DNA of 50,254 nucleotides from Tannerellaceae bacterium. GTDB taxonomy: Bacteria; Bacteroidota; Bacteroidia; Bacteroidales; Tannerellaceae. The notes under the pieces are model-generated. The model was given only the letters and a program-made list of their open reading frames with translations. It was not told where the DNA came from and ran no database searches. Each line of letters starts with the position of its first letter. Positions within the stretch are counted from its first letter, which is position 1. Of this stretch, positions 36,232 to 44,265 are shown piece after piece. Location: the NCBI GenBank assembly GCA_031264865.1, contig JAISDJ010000215.1:1-50254 (forward strand). The letters are read 5' to 3'. The translations under genes and the position numbers were made by a program.

Positions 36232-36936
36232 ATGCAAGCATCTCTTTTCCTTATTCCTGTAACGTTGGGCGATACCGAAATCCGGAAAGTACTTCCTGAT
36301 TACAACAGGGATGTTATTCTACAAATCAAACACTTCATCGTAGAGAATGTGCGTACGGCGAGGCGCTTCCTGAAAAAAACAGAGTCATCCATCAACATAG
36401 ATGAGCTGACTTTTTATGAATTGAATAAGCATACTTCGCCGGAAGATGTTGCCGGATATTTATCTCCTTTGTCGAAAGGAGAATCTGTCGGTGTTATTTC
36501 CGAAGCTGGTTGTCCGGCAATCGCAGACCCTGGTGCTGATGTCGTAGCAATGGCCCAAAAGAAGAAATATCCTGTAGTTCCTCTGGTGGGGCCCTCTTCA
36601 ATAATTATGTCGTTGATGGCGTCTGGTTTTAACGGACAAAGTTTCGCTTTTCATGGTTATCTCCCAATAGATGCCGGTGAACGTACGAATACATTAAAAA
36701 GAGTAGAAAATCGGATTTATACGGAAAATCAGACACAATTATTTATCGAAACGCCTTACCGGAATAATAAATTAGCCGACGAATTACTCCGCATCTGCCG
36801 TCCTTCAACAAAGCTTTGTATAGCATCGGATATTACCTGCGGCAGCGAATTCATCCAAACACATACAATCAAAGAATGGAACGGAAAAGTTCCCGACCTA
36901 AATAAGAAACCTACCATTTTCCTTCTTTATAAATAA
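36232..36936 (+). CDS. SAM-dependent methyltransferase, tetrapyrrole-methylase fold (RsmI-like)
   Basis: A 234-residue protein. The N-terminal [14 protein letters not shown] is the first strand of the tetrapyrrole methylase fold. [15 protein letters not shown] (about 85-100) is the signature seen in RsmI, which 2'-O-methylates C1402 of 16S rRNA, and [29 protein letters not shown] follows as a typical region. Bacteroidales carry this RsmI-related paralog as a stand-alone SAM-dependent methyltransferase. An rRNA target is likely but not demonstrated by the sequence. The acyltransferase gene starts seven bases after its stop, so the two form an operon. Confidence 0.85.
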   Translation: MQASLFLIPVTLGDTEIRKVLPDYNRDVILQIKHFIVENVRTARRFLKKTESSINIDELTFYELNKHTSPEDVAGYLSPLSKGESVGVISEAGCPAIADPGADVVAMAQKKKYPVVPLVGPSSIIMSLMASGFNGQSFAFHGYLPIDAGERTNTLKRVENRIYTENQTQLFIETPYRNNKLADELLRICRPSTKLCIASDITCGSEFIQTHTIKEWNGKVPDLNKKPTIFLLYK

Positions 36937-36943
36937 TGATAGC

Positions 36944-37528
36944 ATGGCAACATATCAGGCACACGAAACAGCAATTATAGATACCGGAAGTATTATTGGA
37001 GATGATACGCGAATCTGGCACTTTTCGCATATTATGAGTGGTTGCCGGATAGGTAATGCTTGTAATATCGGGCAAAATGTAGTGGTTTCTCCTTCTGTTA
37101 TTTTAGGGAATAATGTAAAAGTACAGAATAATGTTTCGATATACAGTGGCGTAATTTGTGAAGATGATGTCTTTCTTGGACCCGGTTGCGTTTTCACAAA
37201 CATAAGCAACCCCAGAAGCGTTATTCCCAGAAAACATTTATACGAAAAAACATTGGTGAAAAGGGGGGCGACAATCGGAGCCAACGCTACCATTCTTTGC
37301 GGACACACAATCGGGGAATATGCATTAGTTGGCGCAGGAGCAGTAGTAACCAAAGATGTTCGTCCATATGCTTTAGTAGTAGGTAACCCAGCCAAACAAA
37401 CGGGTTGGGTCAGCGAATACGGACATCGATTAAATTTTGATGAAAAGGGAATAGCCGTTTGTCCGGAAAGCAATATCCGATATCAATTGGCTAATGAAGA
37501 AGTAAGAAAAATCAATGATGCTGATTAA
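36944..37528 (+). CDS. Left-handed beta-helix (hexapeptide) N-acetyltransferase, WbpD/WlbB-like
   Basis: A 194-residue protein built from hexapeptide repeats ([LIV]-G-x-x-x-x) over about residues 10-150: [64 protein letters not shown]. The [14 protein letters not shown] end is characteristic of sugar-nucleotide N-acetyltransferases such as WlbB/WbpD, which acetylate a 3-amino group on UDP-linked glucuronate derivatives. No other O-antigen or capsule gene is adjacent, so the role in surface glycan synthesis is inferred from the family alone. It is translationally close to the upstream methylase gene and ends one base from the convergent AraC gene. Confidence 0.85.
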   Translation: MATYQAHETAIIDTGSIIGDDTRIWHFSHIMSGCRIGNACNIGQNVVVSPSVILGNNVKVQNNVSIYSGVICEDDVFLGPGCVFTNISNPRSVIPRKHLYEKTLVKRGATIGANATILCGHTIGEYALVGAGAVVTKDVRPYALVVGNPAKQTGWVSEYGHRLNFDEKGIAVCPESNIRYQLANEEVRKINDAD

Positions 37529-37529
37529 A

Positions 37530-38384
37530 TCAATAGTTTTCTAACATCAATTGTTTCCTCAATTTAGAAGGACTTTGTCCAAACTGCTTTTTACAATAAG
37601 TTGTAAAATGCGCCGGAGAACTGAAACCATATTCTTTTATAATCATTCCGAAAGACGTCTTTCCGTCGGCTAACTTTGTTTTGATATGTCTGGATTTTTG
37701 TTTCAACATCCAGCTATAGGGCGAATCTTCAAAATATTCATTGAACTTCCGGTTAAACGAGCGTACGGACATCTTACACATACTAGCCAATTCTTCAACA
37801 GTTTTTACATCTTGGTAATGCTGAAGTACAAAGACTTTGAAGTTCATATTTTTGTTTAACATAGGCGACAGGAAACGTGCTATTTCTTCTTTTGTATAAA
37901 ATGCCCTGAAAATGAGGAATATTTCTTTTTGCTTAATCGCATGCAAATGTTTACACTGAATTTTATGTTCAAGATAGAACATCACGCTATCTAGTACAGA
38001 TTGAAGAGGTGAACGAATCTCTATTTTATTAAAGATAGCAGGCCTTTTCTCGTATTCCTGTAACGATTCCAATGCTAACCGGTCGCATAATGTAAATTGA
38101 TTATCAAAGCTTAACACTACATATTTTGAATCAGTAATAGCTTCTGCCAAGGCATCCGCATCCTGAGCTATAAAAACCGCCTCACCGCCTTGGCAAAGAT
38201 GATTTCGAAACTCATTACAAGACATCATGAGTTCTCCTTCAAGTAAAAAAATGAAGTAATTGTAATACTTATCTTCCGGGCGCCAGATTTCACCCTGCTT
38301 CATTTCTTTACTATTAAATCCTATATGGAAATCAGAGACATAATTCCTACATGTCAGATGTTCATGGGCATATAAAAGCTTCAT
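37530..38384 (-). CDS. AraC family transcriptional regulator
   Basis: A 284-residue protein with an N-terminal cupin-like effector domain (about 1-150, including YNYFIFLLEGELMMSC). The C-terminal AraC double helix-turn-helix (about 180-280) shows TVEELASMCKMSVRSFNRKF as the first HTH and FGMIIKEYGFSSPAHFTTYCKKQFGQSPSKLRKQ as the second region with the classic family signature. It is transcribed toward the acyltransferase gene and ends one base from it. The upstream region has only an imperfect TATCTTTA box (38438-38445). The target genes cannot be inferred. Confidence 0.9.
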   Translation of the reverse strand: MKLLYAHEHLTCRNYVSDFHIGFNSKEMKQGEIWRPEDKYYNYFIFLLEGELMMSCNEFRNHLCQGGEAVFIAQDADALAEAITDSKYVVLSFDNQFTLCDRLALESLQEYEKRPAIFNKIEIRSPLQSVLDSVMFYLEHKIQCKHLHAIKQKEIFLIFRAFYTKEEIARFLSPMLNKNMNFKVFVLQHYQDVKTVEELASMCKMSVRSFNRKFNEYFEDSPYSWMLKQKSRHIKTKLADGKTSFGMIIKEYGFSSPAHFTTYCKKQFGQSPSKLRKQLMLENY

Positions 38385-38754
38385 AACAACAAGTGTTAAA
38401 AATTAACAAAATGGGCAATTGTATAAAAAATCGGATGTAAAGATATAGGAAAGTTTTCAATTTTCTAAACGATTTGACCGTTTTTGATATAAACTATGTT
38501 TTCCTTGTTCCCTTCTAAAGCGGGAAGCACATCATAAATGAATAATAAACAGACAACTAAGGGGGAAGATTTTTGTTTTTTCATCTATATTATTTATTTC
38601 CACTTAATATAAACACTTCGTCAATGAATCTGCAATAGATAAAAATCATCAAAAAAACAGTTTGTATCCTAAAGAGTATTTTAATGGGAAATAAATACTT
38701 GGTTTTTCATTACGATTGCCTATTTTTGCATTTGATAAATACGTTATAAATAAA
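38385..38754. other. 370-bp intergenic region between AraC regulator and pyrE
   Basis: An AT-rich divergent region. It holds a near-consensus -7 box for the AraC gene (TATCTTTA, minus strand, 38438-38445) and a 7-bp inverted repeat, AGTATTT/AAATACT, at 38675-38699. A perfect pyrE -7 box is at 38721-38728. No ORF or RNA gene is evident. Confidence 0.5.
38721..38728 (+). promoter_or_regulatory. -7 promoter element of the pyrE operon
   Basis: TATTTTTG is a full TAnnTTTG match, 27 bases before the pyrE ATG. TTGG around 38698-38701 is a weak -33 candidate with a 19-base gap. This box rules out the in-frame ATG at 38716 as the start. Confidence 0.6.
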
Positions 38755-39396
38755 ATGAAAACATTGGAAAGATTAGTTGCAGAGAAATTATTAAAGATTA
38801 AAGCGGTAAAATTACAACCGACCAATCCGTTTACTTGGGCTTCCGGATGGAAATCTCCTATCTACTGTGACAATAGAAAGACTCTTTCTTATCCGACTAT
38901 TCGTAGCTTTATTAAAATAGAATTGGCTCGTGTAATTAGTGAGAAATATGAAAATGCCGAAGCTATTGCCGGAGTTGCTACCGGAGCTATCGCCCAAGGT
39001 GCTTTGGTGGCCGACCTGTTAGGCTTGCCGTTTGTTTACATACGTGCAACTCCAAAAGATCATGGCTTGGAAAATTTGATCGAAGGCGAACTAAAACCGG
39101 GTTCGAAAGTGGTGATATTGGAAGATCTTGTTTCTACCGGCGGAAGTAGTCTGAAAGCGGTTGAGGCTATTCGTAATTTCGGTTGCGATGTGATTGGAAT
39201 GGTCGCTATTTTCACGCATGGCTTCCCTATTGCAACGAAGCAATTCAAACAAGCTAAAGTAGAATTAACTACGTTAAGCAATTACGATGCAGTCATCGAG
39301 GAAGCTGTACGCACGAATTATGTGGACCGGGCAGAAATTGCGACATTACAAGAATGGCGTGAAGATCCGGCAAACTGGAATCCTAACAACAAATAA
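38755..39396 (+). CDS. pyrE: Orotate phosphoribosyltransferase
   Basis: A 213-residue protein starting MKTLERLVAEKLL. An in-frame ATG 39 bases earlier lies upstream of the promoter box and is rejected. The protein has the substrate loop NPFTWASGWKSPIYCDNRK and the PRPP-binding motif VVILEDLVSTGGSSLKA (about 108-124). It joins orotate and PRPP to give orotidine 5'-monophosphate, the fifth step of pyrimidine synthesis. Length and motifs are standard for Bacteroidales PyrE. It leads a tight four-gene run (pyrE, SRPBCC protein, argH, Rieske-like lipoprotein) with gaps of 7 and 3 bases and a 1-base overlap. Confidence 0.96.
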   Translation: MKTLERLVAEKLLKIKAVKLQPTNPFTWASGWKSPIYCDNRKTLSYPTIRSFIKIELARVISEKYENAEAIAGVATGAIAQGALVADLLGLPFVYIRATPKDHGLENLIEGELKPGSKVVILEDLVSTGGSSLKAVEAIRNFGCDVIGMVAIFTHGFPIATKQFKQAKVELTTLSNYDAVIEEAVRTNYVDRAEIATLQEWREDPANWNPNNK

Positions 39397-39403
39397 TAAG
39401 CGA

Positions 39404-39814
39404 ATGACTGAATTTGTTAGTGATGTTAAAGTCATTCCTTTTAATGACGATCGTATCTTCGATATGTTGTCCGACTTATCGAATCTGGATAAAGTAAGAG
39501 ATCGTATTCCTCAAGAAAAACTCAAAGACTTCACATTCGACAGCGACTCTTGTAGTTTTGCTGTCGACCCTGTAGGTAAGATAACATTTCAAATCATTGA
39601 TCGTGAACCCAACAAAACAATAAAGCTCACTACCATTGATTCTCCTGTTCCATTACATATGTGGATACAACTCAAACAAGTAACGGAAAATGACACGCGA
39701 ATGAAACTAACGGTTCGCGCCGATCTCAATCCGTTTATCAAACCAATGGTTTCGAAGCCATTGCAAGATGCTTTAGACAAAATATCAGTAGTACTCGCCA
39801 CATTACCCTATTAA
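39404..39814 (+). CDS. SRPBCC (START-like) superfamily protein
   Basis: A 136-residue protein from the ATG at 39404-39406, seven bases after pyrE. The longer frame starting inside pyrE is rejected because its first 39 residues overlap pyrE codons. The sequence has the START/polyketide-cyclase pattern: an N-terminal strand (KVIPFNDDRIFDMLSDLSNL), alternating central strands (FQIIDREPNKTIKLTTID), and a final long helix (KPMVSKPLQDALDKISVVLATL). It likely binds a hydrophobic ligand in the cytosol. I know of no established function for this copy. The position between pyrE and argH in one transcription unit is compatible with a housekeeping role. Confidence 0.8.
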   Translation: MTEFVSDVKVIPFNDDRIFDMLSDLSNLDKVRDRIPQEKLKDFTFDSDSCSFAVDPVGKITFQIIDREPNKTIKLTTIDSPVPLHMWIQLKQVTENDTRMKLTVRADLNPFIKPMVSKPLQDALDKISVVLATLPY

Positions 39815-39817
39815 GTT

Positions 39818-41158
39818 ATGTCTCAAAAAAAACTTTGGGAAAAGAATATACAGGTGGATCATGAAGTTGAAACCTTTACCGTAGGTAAAGACAGGGAAAT
39901 GGATCTCTATCTGGCTAAATACGATGTGCTTGGTTCGATAGCGCATATAACAATGCTGGAAAGTATCGGACTTTTATCCGACCGGGAGTTAAGCGCATTG
40001 CTATCCGAATTGAAAGAAATCTATCACATTGCCGACAAAGGAGATTTCATTATCGAAGATGGTATCGAAGATGTACATTCGCAAGTAGAGTTAATGCTCA
40101 CTCGAAAATTAGGAGATATAGGAAAAAAGATCCATAGCGGGCGTTCCCGTAATGATCAGGTATTAGTAGATCTCAAACTTTTCACCCGTGCAAAAATTCA
40201 GGAGACAGTTCAATTAACAACTAAATTATTTACCGTTCTGCAAAAACAAAGCGAACGTTATAAAAACATATTATTACCCGGTTATACACATCTTCAAATC
40301 GCGATGCCCTCATCTTTTGGTTTATGGTTCGGAGCGTATGCCGAAAATTTGGTCGATGATTTGGCCTTCATGCAAGCTGCCTATAAAATATGTAACCGTA
40401 ATCCATTAGGTTCGGCTGCTGGTTATGGATCTTCGTTTCCGCTCAACCGTCGGATGACAACAGACTTATTAGGCTTTGATTCGATGAACTACAATGTTGT
40501 GTATGCTCAAATGGGGCGTGGAAAAATGGAGCGTACTGTAACATTTGCTATGGCTGGTATTGCTGGAACTCTATCAAAGTTGGCTTATGATGCCTGTTTA
40601 TTTAACAGTCAGAACTTTGGCTTTATCAAACTGCCCGACCAATTCACCACAGGTTCAAGCATCATGCCTCATAAAAAGAATCCCGACGTATTTGAGCTCA
40701 CCCGGGCTAAGTGTAACAAGATACAAGGTTTGCCTCAACAAATCATGTTAATATGCAACAACCTTCCTTCGGGCTATTTCCGCGATCTTCAAATTATAAA
40801 AGAAGTCTTCCTGCCATCGTTTGATGAATTAAATGATTGCATACGTATGATTACTTATATGATGAACGAAATGATCGTAAATGAACACATCGTAGAAGAT
40901 GATACCTATTCTTTTCTGTTTAGTGTTGAAGAAGTGAATCGCTTGGTAGCTTCGGGAACGCCATTCCGCGATGCTTATAAAAAAGTAGGTCTTGATATTG
41001 AAGCCGGTAATTTCGTTCCCAATAAAACGATCTGTCACACGCACGAAGGGAGTATTGGAAATTTATGTAATGATCAGATTTCTATTCTGATGCAAAATAT
41101 TTTAGATGGCTTTTCGTTTGATAAGGTAAACGAAGCAGAGAATAAACTTATCCGTTAA
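39818..41158 (+). CDS. argH: Argininosuccinate lyase
   Basis: A 446-residue member of the fumarase/aspartase superfamily. The family signature GSSIMPHKKNPD (about 284-295) is intact and carries the catalytic serine loop. HSGRSRNDQV and the PGYTHLQIAMPSSFG region carry substrate-binding residues. It cleaves argininosuccinate to arginine and fumarate, the last step of arginine synthesis. Start MSQKKLWEKN is three bases after the SRPBCC stop. It overlaps the next gene by one base (TAATG), so the lipoprotein is translated from the same message. Confidence 0.96.
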   Translation: MSQKKLWEKNIQVDHEVETFTVGKDREMDLYLAKYDVLGSIAHITMLESIGLLSDRELSALLSELKEIYHIADKGDFIIEDGIEDVHSQVELMLTRKLGDIGKKIHSGRSRNDQVLVDLKLFTRAKIQETVQLTTKLFTVLQKQSERYKNILLPGYTHLQIAMPSSFGLWFGAYAENLVDDLAFMQAAYKICNRNPLGSAAGYGSSFPLNRRMTTDLLGFDSMNYNVVYAQMGRGKMERTVTFAMAGIAGTLSKLAYDACLFNSQNFGFIKLPDQFTTGSSIMPHKKNPDVFELTRAKCNKIQGLPQQIMLICNNLPSGYFRDLQIIKEVFLPSFDELNDCIRMITYMMNEMIVNEHIVEDDTYSFLFSVEEVNRLVASGTPFRDAYKKVGLDIEAGNFVPNKTICHTHEGSIGNLCNDQISILMQNILDGFSFDKVNEAENKLIR

Positions 41159-41628
41159 TGAAATATACACGTATTATTGTTTGTCTATTATTCATTATAA
41201 TTAGTTCATGCGACAAAAAGTATGTGTCAAACATTCCTGATTTTCCTGTATATCTGGAATTAGATCTAAGTTTTGAAGATAAAGAATTAGTGGCTCCTCA
41301 AGCTTATAAGGTCTTTACTTCTCAGAATATCAATCAAGCCATTGAAAGAGCAGGATATGGAGGTGTATTGGTATATCATGGATTGAATAATACAGCCACA
41401 ACCACCTATTATGCCTTTGATATTTCTTGCCCGCACGAAGCAAGCAGGTCTGTTACTGTAGAAGTAGACAATGCCAGGATTTATGCTGTTTGTCCCAAAT
41501 GCGGGAGTAAATATGAATTATTAAATGGTATAGGTAATCCGGTAAGCGGGCCAAGTCAACAAGAAGGATACTACTTGAAATCATATAATGTATTTACGAA
41601 TGGCAATAGAATCATTATACGCAATTAA
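41158..41628 (+). CDS. Rieske-like [2Fe-2S] lipoprotein with CxH...CxxC motif
   Basis: A 156-residue protein with a lipoprotein signal ending FIIISSC (Cys18). The C-terminal half has the shape of a Rieske domain: CPH at 91-93, CPKCGSKYE at 112-120, then GxxxGPS and a closing GNRIIIRN strand. A classical Rieske site is CxH...CxxH, and here the second histidine position is Cys115, giving three Cys and one His. It starts in the argH stop codon (TAATG), so it belongs to the pyrE-argH unit. It should face the periplasm. No partner oxidoreductase is adjacent. Function unknown; cluster binding is inferred from ligand spacing. Confidence 0.7.
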   Translation: MKYTRIIVCLLFIIISSCDKKYVSNIPDFPVYLELDLSFEDKELVAPQAYKVFTSQNINQAIERAGYGGVLVYHGLNNTATTTYYAFDISCPHEASRSVTVEVDNARIYAVCPKCGSKYELLNGIGNPVSGPSQQEGYYLKSYNVFTNGNRIIIRN

Positions 41629-41643
41629 TTTTTGCATCAATTA

Positions 41644-41674
41644 TTTGCATAAATAAAAAAGTTCTATACCTTTG
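41644..41674 (+). promoter_or_regulatory. Promoter of tRNA-Gly (-33 and -7 boxes)
   Basis: TTTG at 41644-41647 and TACCTTTG at 41667-41674 match the Bacteroides -33 and -7 boxes exactly, with a 19-base gap. The tRNA begins 12 bases after the -7 box, so the transcript starts only a few bases before it. Confidence 0.75.
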
Positions 41675-41685
41675 TAGTCGCAAAT

Positions 41686-41761
41686 GCGAAAGTAGCTCAG
41701 TTGGTAGAGCATAACCTTGCCAAGGTTAGGGTCGCGGGTTCGAGTCCCGTCTTTCGCTCCA
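41686..41761 (+). tRNA. tRNA-Gly (anticodon GCC)
   Basis: A 76-base cloverleaf. Acceptor stem GCGAAAG pairs with CTTTCGC. The D-arm contains AGCTCAGTTGGTAGAGC. The anticodon stem is TAACC/GGTTA with loop TTGCCAA, giving anticodon GCC. The T-arm is GCGGGTTCGAGTCCCGT, the discriminator base is U, and the 3' CCA is encoded (41759-41761). No second copy of the tRNA 3' end was found downstream, so there is no sign that it is an integration site here. Confidence 0.95.
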
Positions 41762-41851
41762 CTTTCCTCCATCCGCTGTTCGCGGGAAGAAAAATTAAAA
41801 AAAAACTATCATTTTGTCAATAATTTGGTCTCTAATTCGATCCCAATTGCC

Positions 41852-41859
41852 TATCTTTG
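41852..41859 (+). promoter_or_regulatory. Candidate -7 promoter element of the carboxyltransferase gene
   Basis: TATCTTTG is a full TAnnTTTG match, 46 bases before the ATG at 41906. Confidence 0.5.
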
Positions 41860-41905
41860 TAACATTAATCTAAATTTTATACACAAATACACAAATTTTG
41901 ATACT

Positions 41906-43759
41906 ATGGAACGGAGATTATTGATTCGTGACCTGACCCTGAGAGACGGTCAGCAGTCGGCTTTTGCAACCCGTATGACCCAACAGCAAGTCGACAGAAC
42001 ACTTCCTTATTATCGTGAGGCCGGTTTTTATGCTATGGAAGTATGGGGAGGAGCCGTACCCGATTCCGTCATGCGCTATCTTAACGAAAACCCTTGGGAG
42101 CGGCTGGAGAAGATCAAAGCCGCTGTAGGCGACACATCCAAACTGACTGCCCTGTCCAGGGGACGTAACCTTTTTGGATACGCGCCATATCCGGATGACA
42201 TTATCGACGGATTTTGCCGTAACTCCATTGCATCGGGACTAGGCATTATGCGTATTTTCGATGCCCTGAATGACGTGAGCAATGTAAAGTCGACAGTCAA
42301 ATACGTCAAAGCTTACGGTGGAATTGCCGACTGTGCGGTGTGCTATACTATCGACCCGCATTTCAGTGTAGCCGAACGTCTCAAAGCCCGCCTCAAAGGA
42401 AAACCCCTGCCTGACGCTGTCTTCACAGACAATTACTTCCTTGGCAAAGCATTGGAAATGCAAGCTCTGGGTGCCGACATGATTACTATAAAAGATATGA
42501 GTGGACTGATACAGCCTTCGCGGATTGCACGACTCGTCACGCTATTCAAAAAGAACCTCGGCATACCCCTTGATTTCCATACGCATTGTACGCCGGGATA
42601 CGGACTGGGTGCTGTCCTTTCCGCCATCATGAGTGGGGTAGACATTGTAGACACCGTTATATGGAACTTCGCTGGAGGCCCCGCCGCTCCGGCTGTAGAA
42701 CTGGTTTATACCTTCTGTAAGAAGTTGGGCATTGAGATGAATGTAAATATGGAAGCTGTGGCGGCGATCAACCGCGAGCTGTTAGAGATACGTCGCGAGT
42801 TGGAGCCGTTTGATGCTGTTAAGCAATTTCCCAAACCTTTCGACCCACTTACAGATAAGCTGCCTGCCGAGATAGACCGCATGTTTGACAAAGCCATTGC
42901 CGCTGCCTCTAAAAAAGATGAAGAGTCGCTGTTGGAAGCTTGCCATGCAATAGAAGACTACTTTAACTTTCCCAAACCAAACGAGCTGGTAAAGAAAGCA
43001 GAGATTCCGGGAGGGATGTATACAAACATGGTAGCTCAGCTCAAGCAGATGAACGCAATGGATATCCTTGAAGAAGCTATGAAGTTGATTCCCGGCGTAC
43101 GCCTTGATGCAGGACTTCCACCACTGGTAACACCTACTAGCCAGATAGTAGGTGCTCAGGCCGTCAACTGCGCCCTTGACATTAAGAACGGAAAACCCAT
43201 GTATACGAACGTATCCAATCAATTCGTCTCCCTCGTGAAAGGCGAATACGGTAAAACGCCTGTTCCGGTAGACCCTGCATTCAGACTTAAAATAGCAAAG
43301 GTAGAGGAAGAAACCCCATATGACACCTCACGACACTGCCGACAGGAAAACCCTACGTTGACCGAACTTGGTGGCGTACACCTTGCCGTGAATGAGAAGG
43401 AAGAACTGCTGTTGGAACTTTTTCCCTCGGTGGCTAAGACCTTCCTTACAAATCAGAAAGAAGCTCTTTTCCAGTCCTCGTACCAGGCTGAGGTTTCCCG
43501 ACAAAGCGTATCTGAAGTAAAAAGCGAAGTTCCGATCACAGGTAAAGTAGTAGTCTCGCCCATGCCCGGTAACGTATTTAAGATACTGGTTCAACCCGGC
43601 GACACCGTCTCCAGTGGGCAGGAAGTGTTGATACTGGAATCCATGAAGATGGAAAACAGCATCACCTCCGAGTACACCGGAACAGTAAAACGTATACTCA
43701 CAAAAACAGGGGCCAACGTCCCCGAAGGAGGTTGCCTGATTGAAATAGATGCCCTTTAA
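41906..43759 (+). CDS. Biotin-dependent carboxyltransferase (oxaloacetate decarboxylase alpha / pyruvate carboxylase B type)
   Basis: A 617-residue protein from the ATG at 41906. The frame stays open back into the tRNA, but that part contains the promoter and is non-coding. The HMGL-like carboxyltransferase barrel (about 3-265) has RDLTLRDGQQS and the metal-binding DFHTHCTPGYG. A conserved carboxylase domain (about 290-470) follows. The biotinyl domain (about 545-617) carries the biotinylated lysine in ESMKMENS. In Bacteroidales such proteins interconvert pyruvate and oxaloacetate with partner subunits encoded elsewhere. Codon use is visibly richer in C-ending codons than in flanking genes, as in a highly expressed or differently derived gene. 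Which partner it uses cannot be seen. Confidence 0.9.
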   Translation: MERRLLIRDLTLRDGQQSAFATRMTQQQVDRTLPYYREAGFYAMEVWGGAVPDSVMRYLNENPWERLEKIKAAVGDTSKLTALSRGRNLFGYAPYPDDIIDGFCRNSIASGLGIMRIFDALNDVSNVKSTVKYVKAYGGIADCAVCYTIDPHFSVAERLKARLKGKPLPDAVFTDNYFLGKALEMQALGADMITIKDMSGLIQPSRIARLVTLFKKNLGIPLDFHTHCTPGYGLGAVLSAIMSGVDIVDTVIWNFAGGPAAPAVELVYTFCKKLGIEMNVNMEAVAAINRELLEIRRELEPFDAVKQFPKPFDPLTDKLPAEIDRMFDKAIAAASKKDEESLLEACHAIEDYFNFPKPNELVKKAEIPGGMYTNMVAQLKQMNAMDILEEAMKLIPGVRLDAGLPPLVTPTSQIVGAQAVNCALDIKNGKPMYTNVSNQFVSLVKGEYGKTPVPVDPAFRLKIAKVEEETPYDTSRHCRQENPTLTELGGVHLAVNEKEELLLELFPSVAKTFLTNQKEALFQSSYQAEVSRQSVSEVKSEVPITGKVVVSPMPGNVFKILVQPGDTVSSGQEVLILESMKMENSITSEYTGTVKRILTKTGANVPEGGCLIEIDAL

Positions 43760-43799
43760 CCTCTCGGCAGCTCCTTGCGTGTTCTAGTTCCCTCATTCG

Positions 43800-43835
43800 A
43801 AGAAGGTGTCTCAAAAGTGAGATGCCTTCTTTTTT
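43800..43835 (+). terminator. Intrinsic terminator of the carboxyltransferase gene
   Basis: GAAGGTGTCTCA (43802-43813) pairs with TGAGATGCCTTC (43818-43829) across an AAAG loop, with two G-T pairs and two further A-T pairs at the base. Six T follow. Confidence 0.85.
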
Positions 43836-43902
43836 CTAAAAATTCTTGGGATAAAGTATTTGGTAAGAAGAAGAATATTGAAAAGTTATGAAATTCTATT
43901 TG

Positions 43903-43910
43903 TATATTTG
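43903..43910 (+). promoter_or_regulatory. Candidate -7 promoter element of the 77-residue ORF
   Basis: TATATTTG is a full TAnnTTTG match, 27 bases before the ATG at 43938. Confidence 0.5.
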
Positions 43911-43937
43911 ATGCATGTAAAATTAAAATCAATAAAT

Positions 43938-44171
43938 ATGTCACAAAATCACTTAATCCACCGTAGCGAATTCCACCTGATTGATGAAAAGAAAATACAT
44001 GACGCTGTTTGTCAGCTTGTAGAGTCGTTAAACTTGGCAGCAGGTTCTACCGATGGCTTCGATATTTATGTAGTAGTTGAGAAATACTTTACCAATTTAG
44101 ATAAAAGGCACGAAATAAATAATCTGCTCGACATTCCTCAGGATAGTGAATATTTTGCTGATAAGTACTAA
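43938..44171 (+). CDS. Small cytosolic protein of unknown function (77 residues)
   Basis: The frame is open from 43860, but a promoter box at 43903-43910 and the position of the first sensible ATG (43938) favour a 77-residue product, MSQNHLIHRSEFHLID and onward. It is rich in His, Asp and Glu, with no signal peptide or membrane helix, and ends SEYFADKY. I do not recognise a family. A promoter in front and a perfect terminator overlapping its stop codon make it a stand-alone transcript and support it as real. Confidence 0.6.
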   Translation: MSQNHLIHRSEFHLIDEKKIHDAVCQLVESLNLAAGSTDGFDIYVVVEKYFTNLDKRHEINNLLDIPQDSEYFADKY

Positions 44172-44201
44172 AAAAGGCGGGAATTAGTTCCCGCCTTTTT
44201 T
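44170..44201. terminator. Bidirectional intrinsic terminator between the small ORF and rpsA
   Basis: A perfect 14-bp stem (44170-44183 with 44188-44201) has core GGCGGGAA/TTCCCGCC and loop TTAG, flanked by six A and six T. It can end transcription on both strands, the plus-strand small ORF and minus-strand rpsA. The stop codon of the small ORF is inside the left arm. Confidence 0.9.
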
Positions 44202-44265
44202 GTTATTAATCTACACTATTATGCCCAATCTGAAATAAATCAGCGTAGGACAAATATAGGACAGT

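Noticed and set aside
36955-37473. 172-codon minus-strand ORF inside the acyltransferase gene
   Set aside because: Antisense shadow of a hexapeptide-repeat gene, whose repeats create long open antisense frames.
38716-38754. Upstream ATG for pyrE
   Set aside because: It precedes the -7 box at 38721-38728, so it would not be transcribed; the family start is MKTLERL.
39287-39403. Upstream start of the SRPBCC gene
   Set aside because: These codons overlap the end of pyrE in another frame; the ATG seven bases after pyrE fits the operon and the domain.
41717-41905. N-terminal extension of the carboxyltransferase frame
   Set aside because: It begins inside tRNA-Gly and covers a promoter box; the MERRLLIRDLTLRDG start at 41906 matches the family N-terminus.
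43860-43937. Longer start of the 77-residue ORF
   Set aside because: It lies upstream of the promoter box at 43903-43910.
41686-44201. tRNA-Gly as the edge of an integrated island
   Set aside because: No repeated tRNA 3' end and no integrase in the window; downstream genes are housekeeping.
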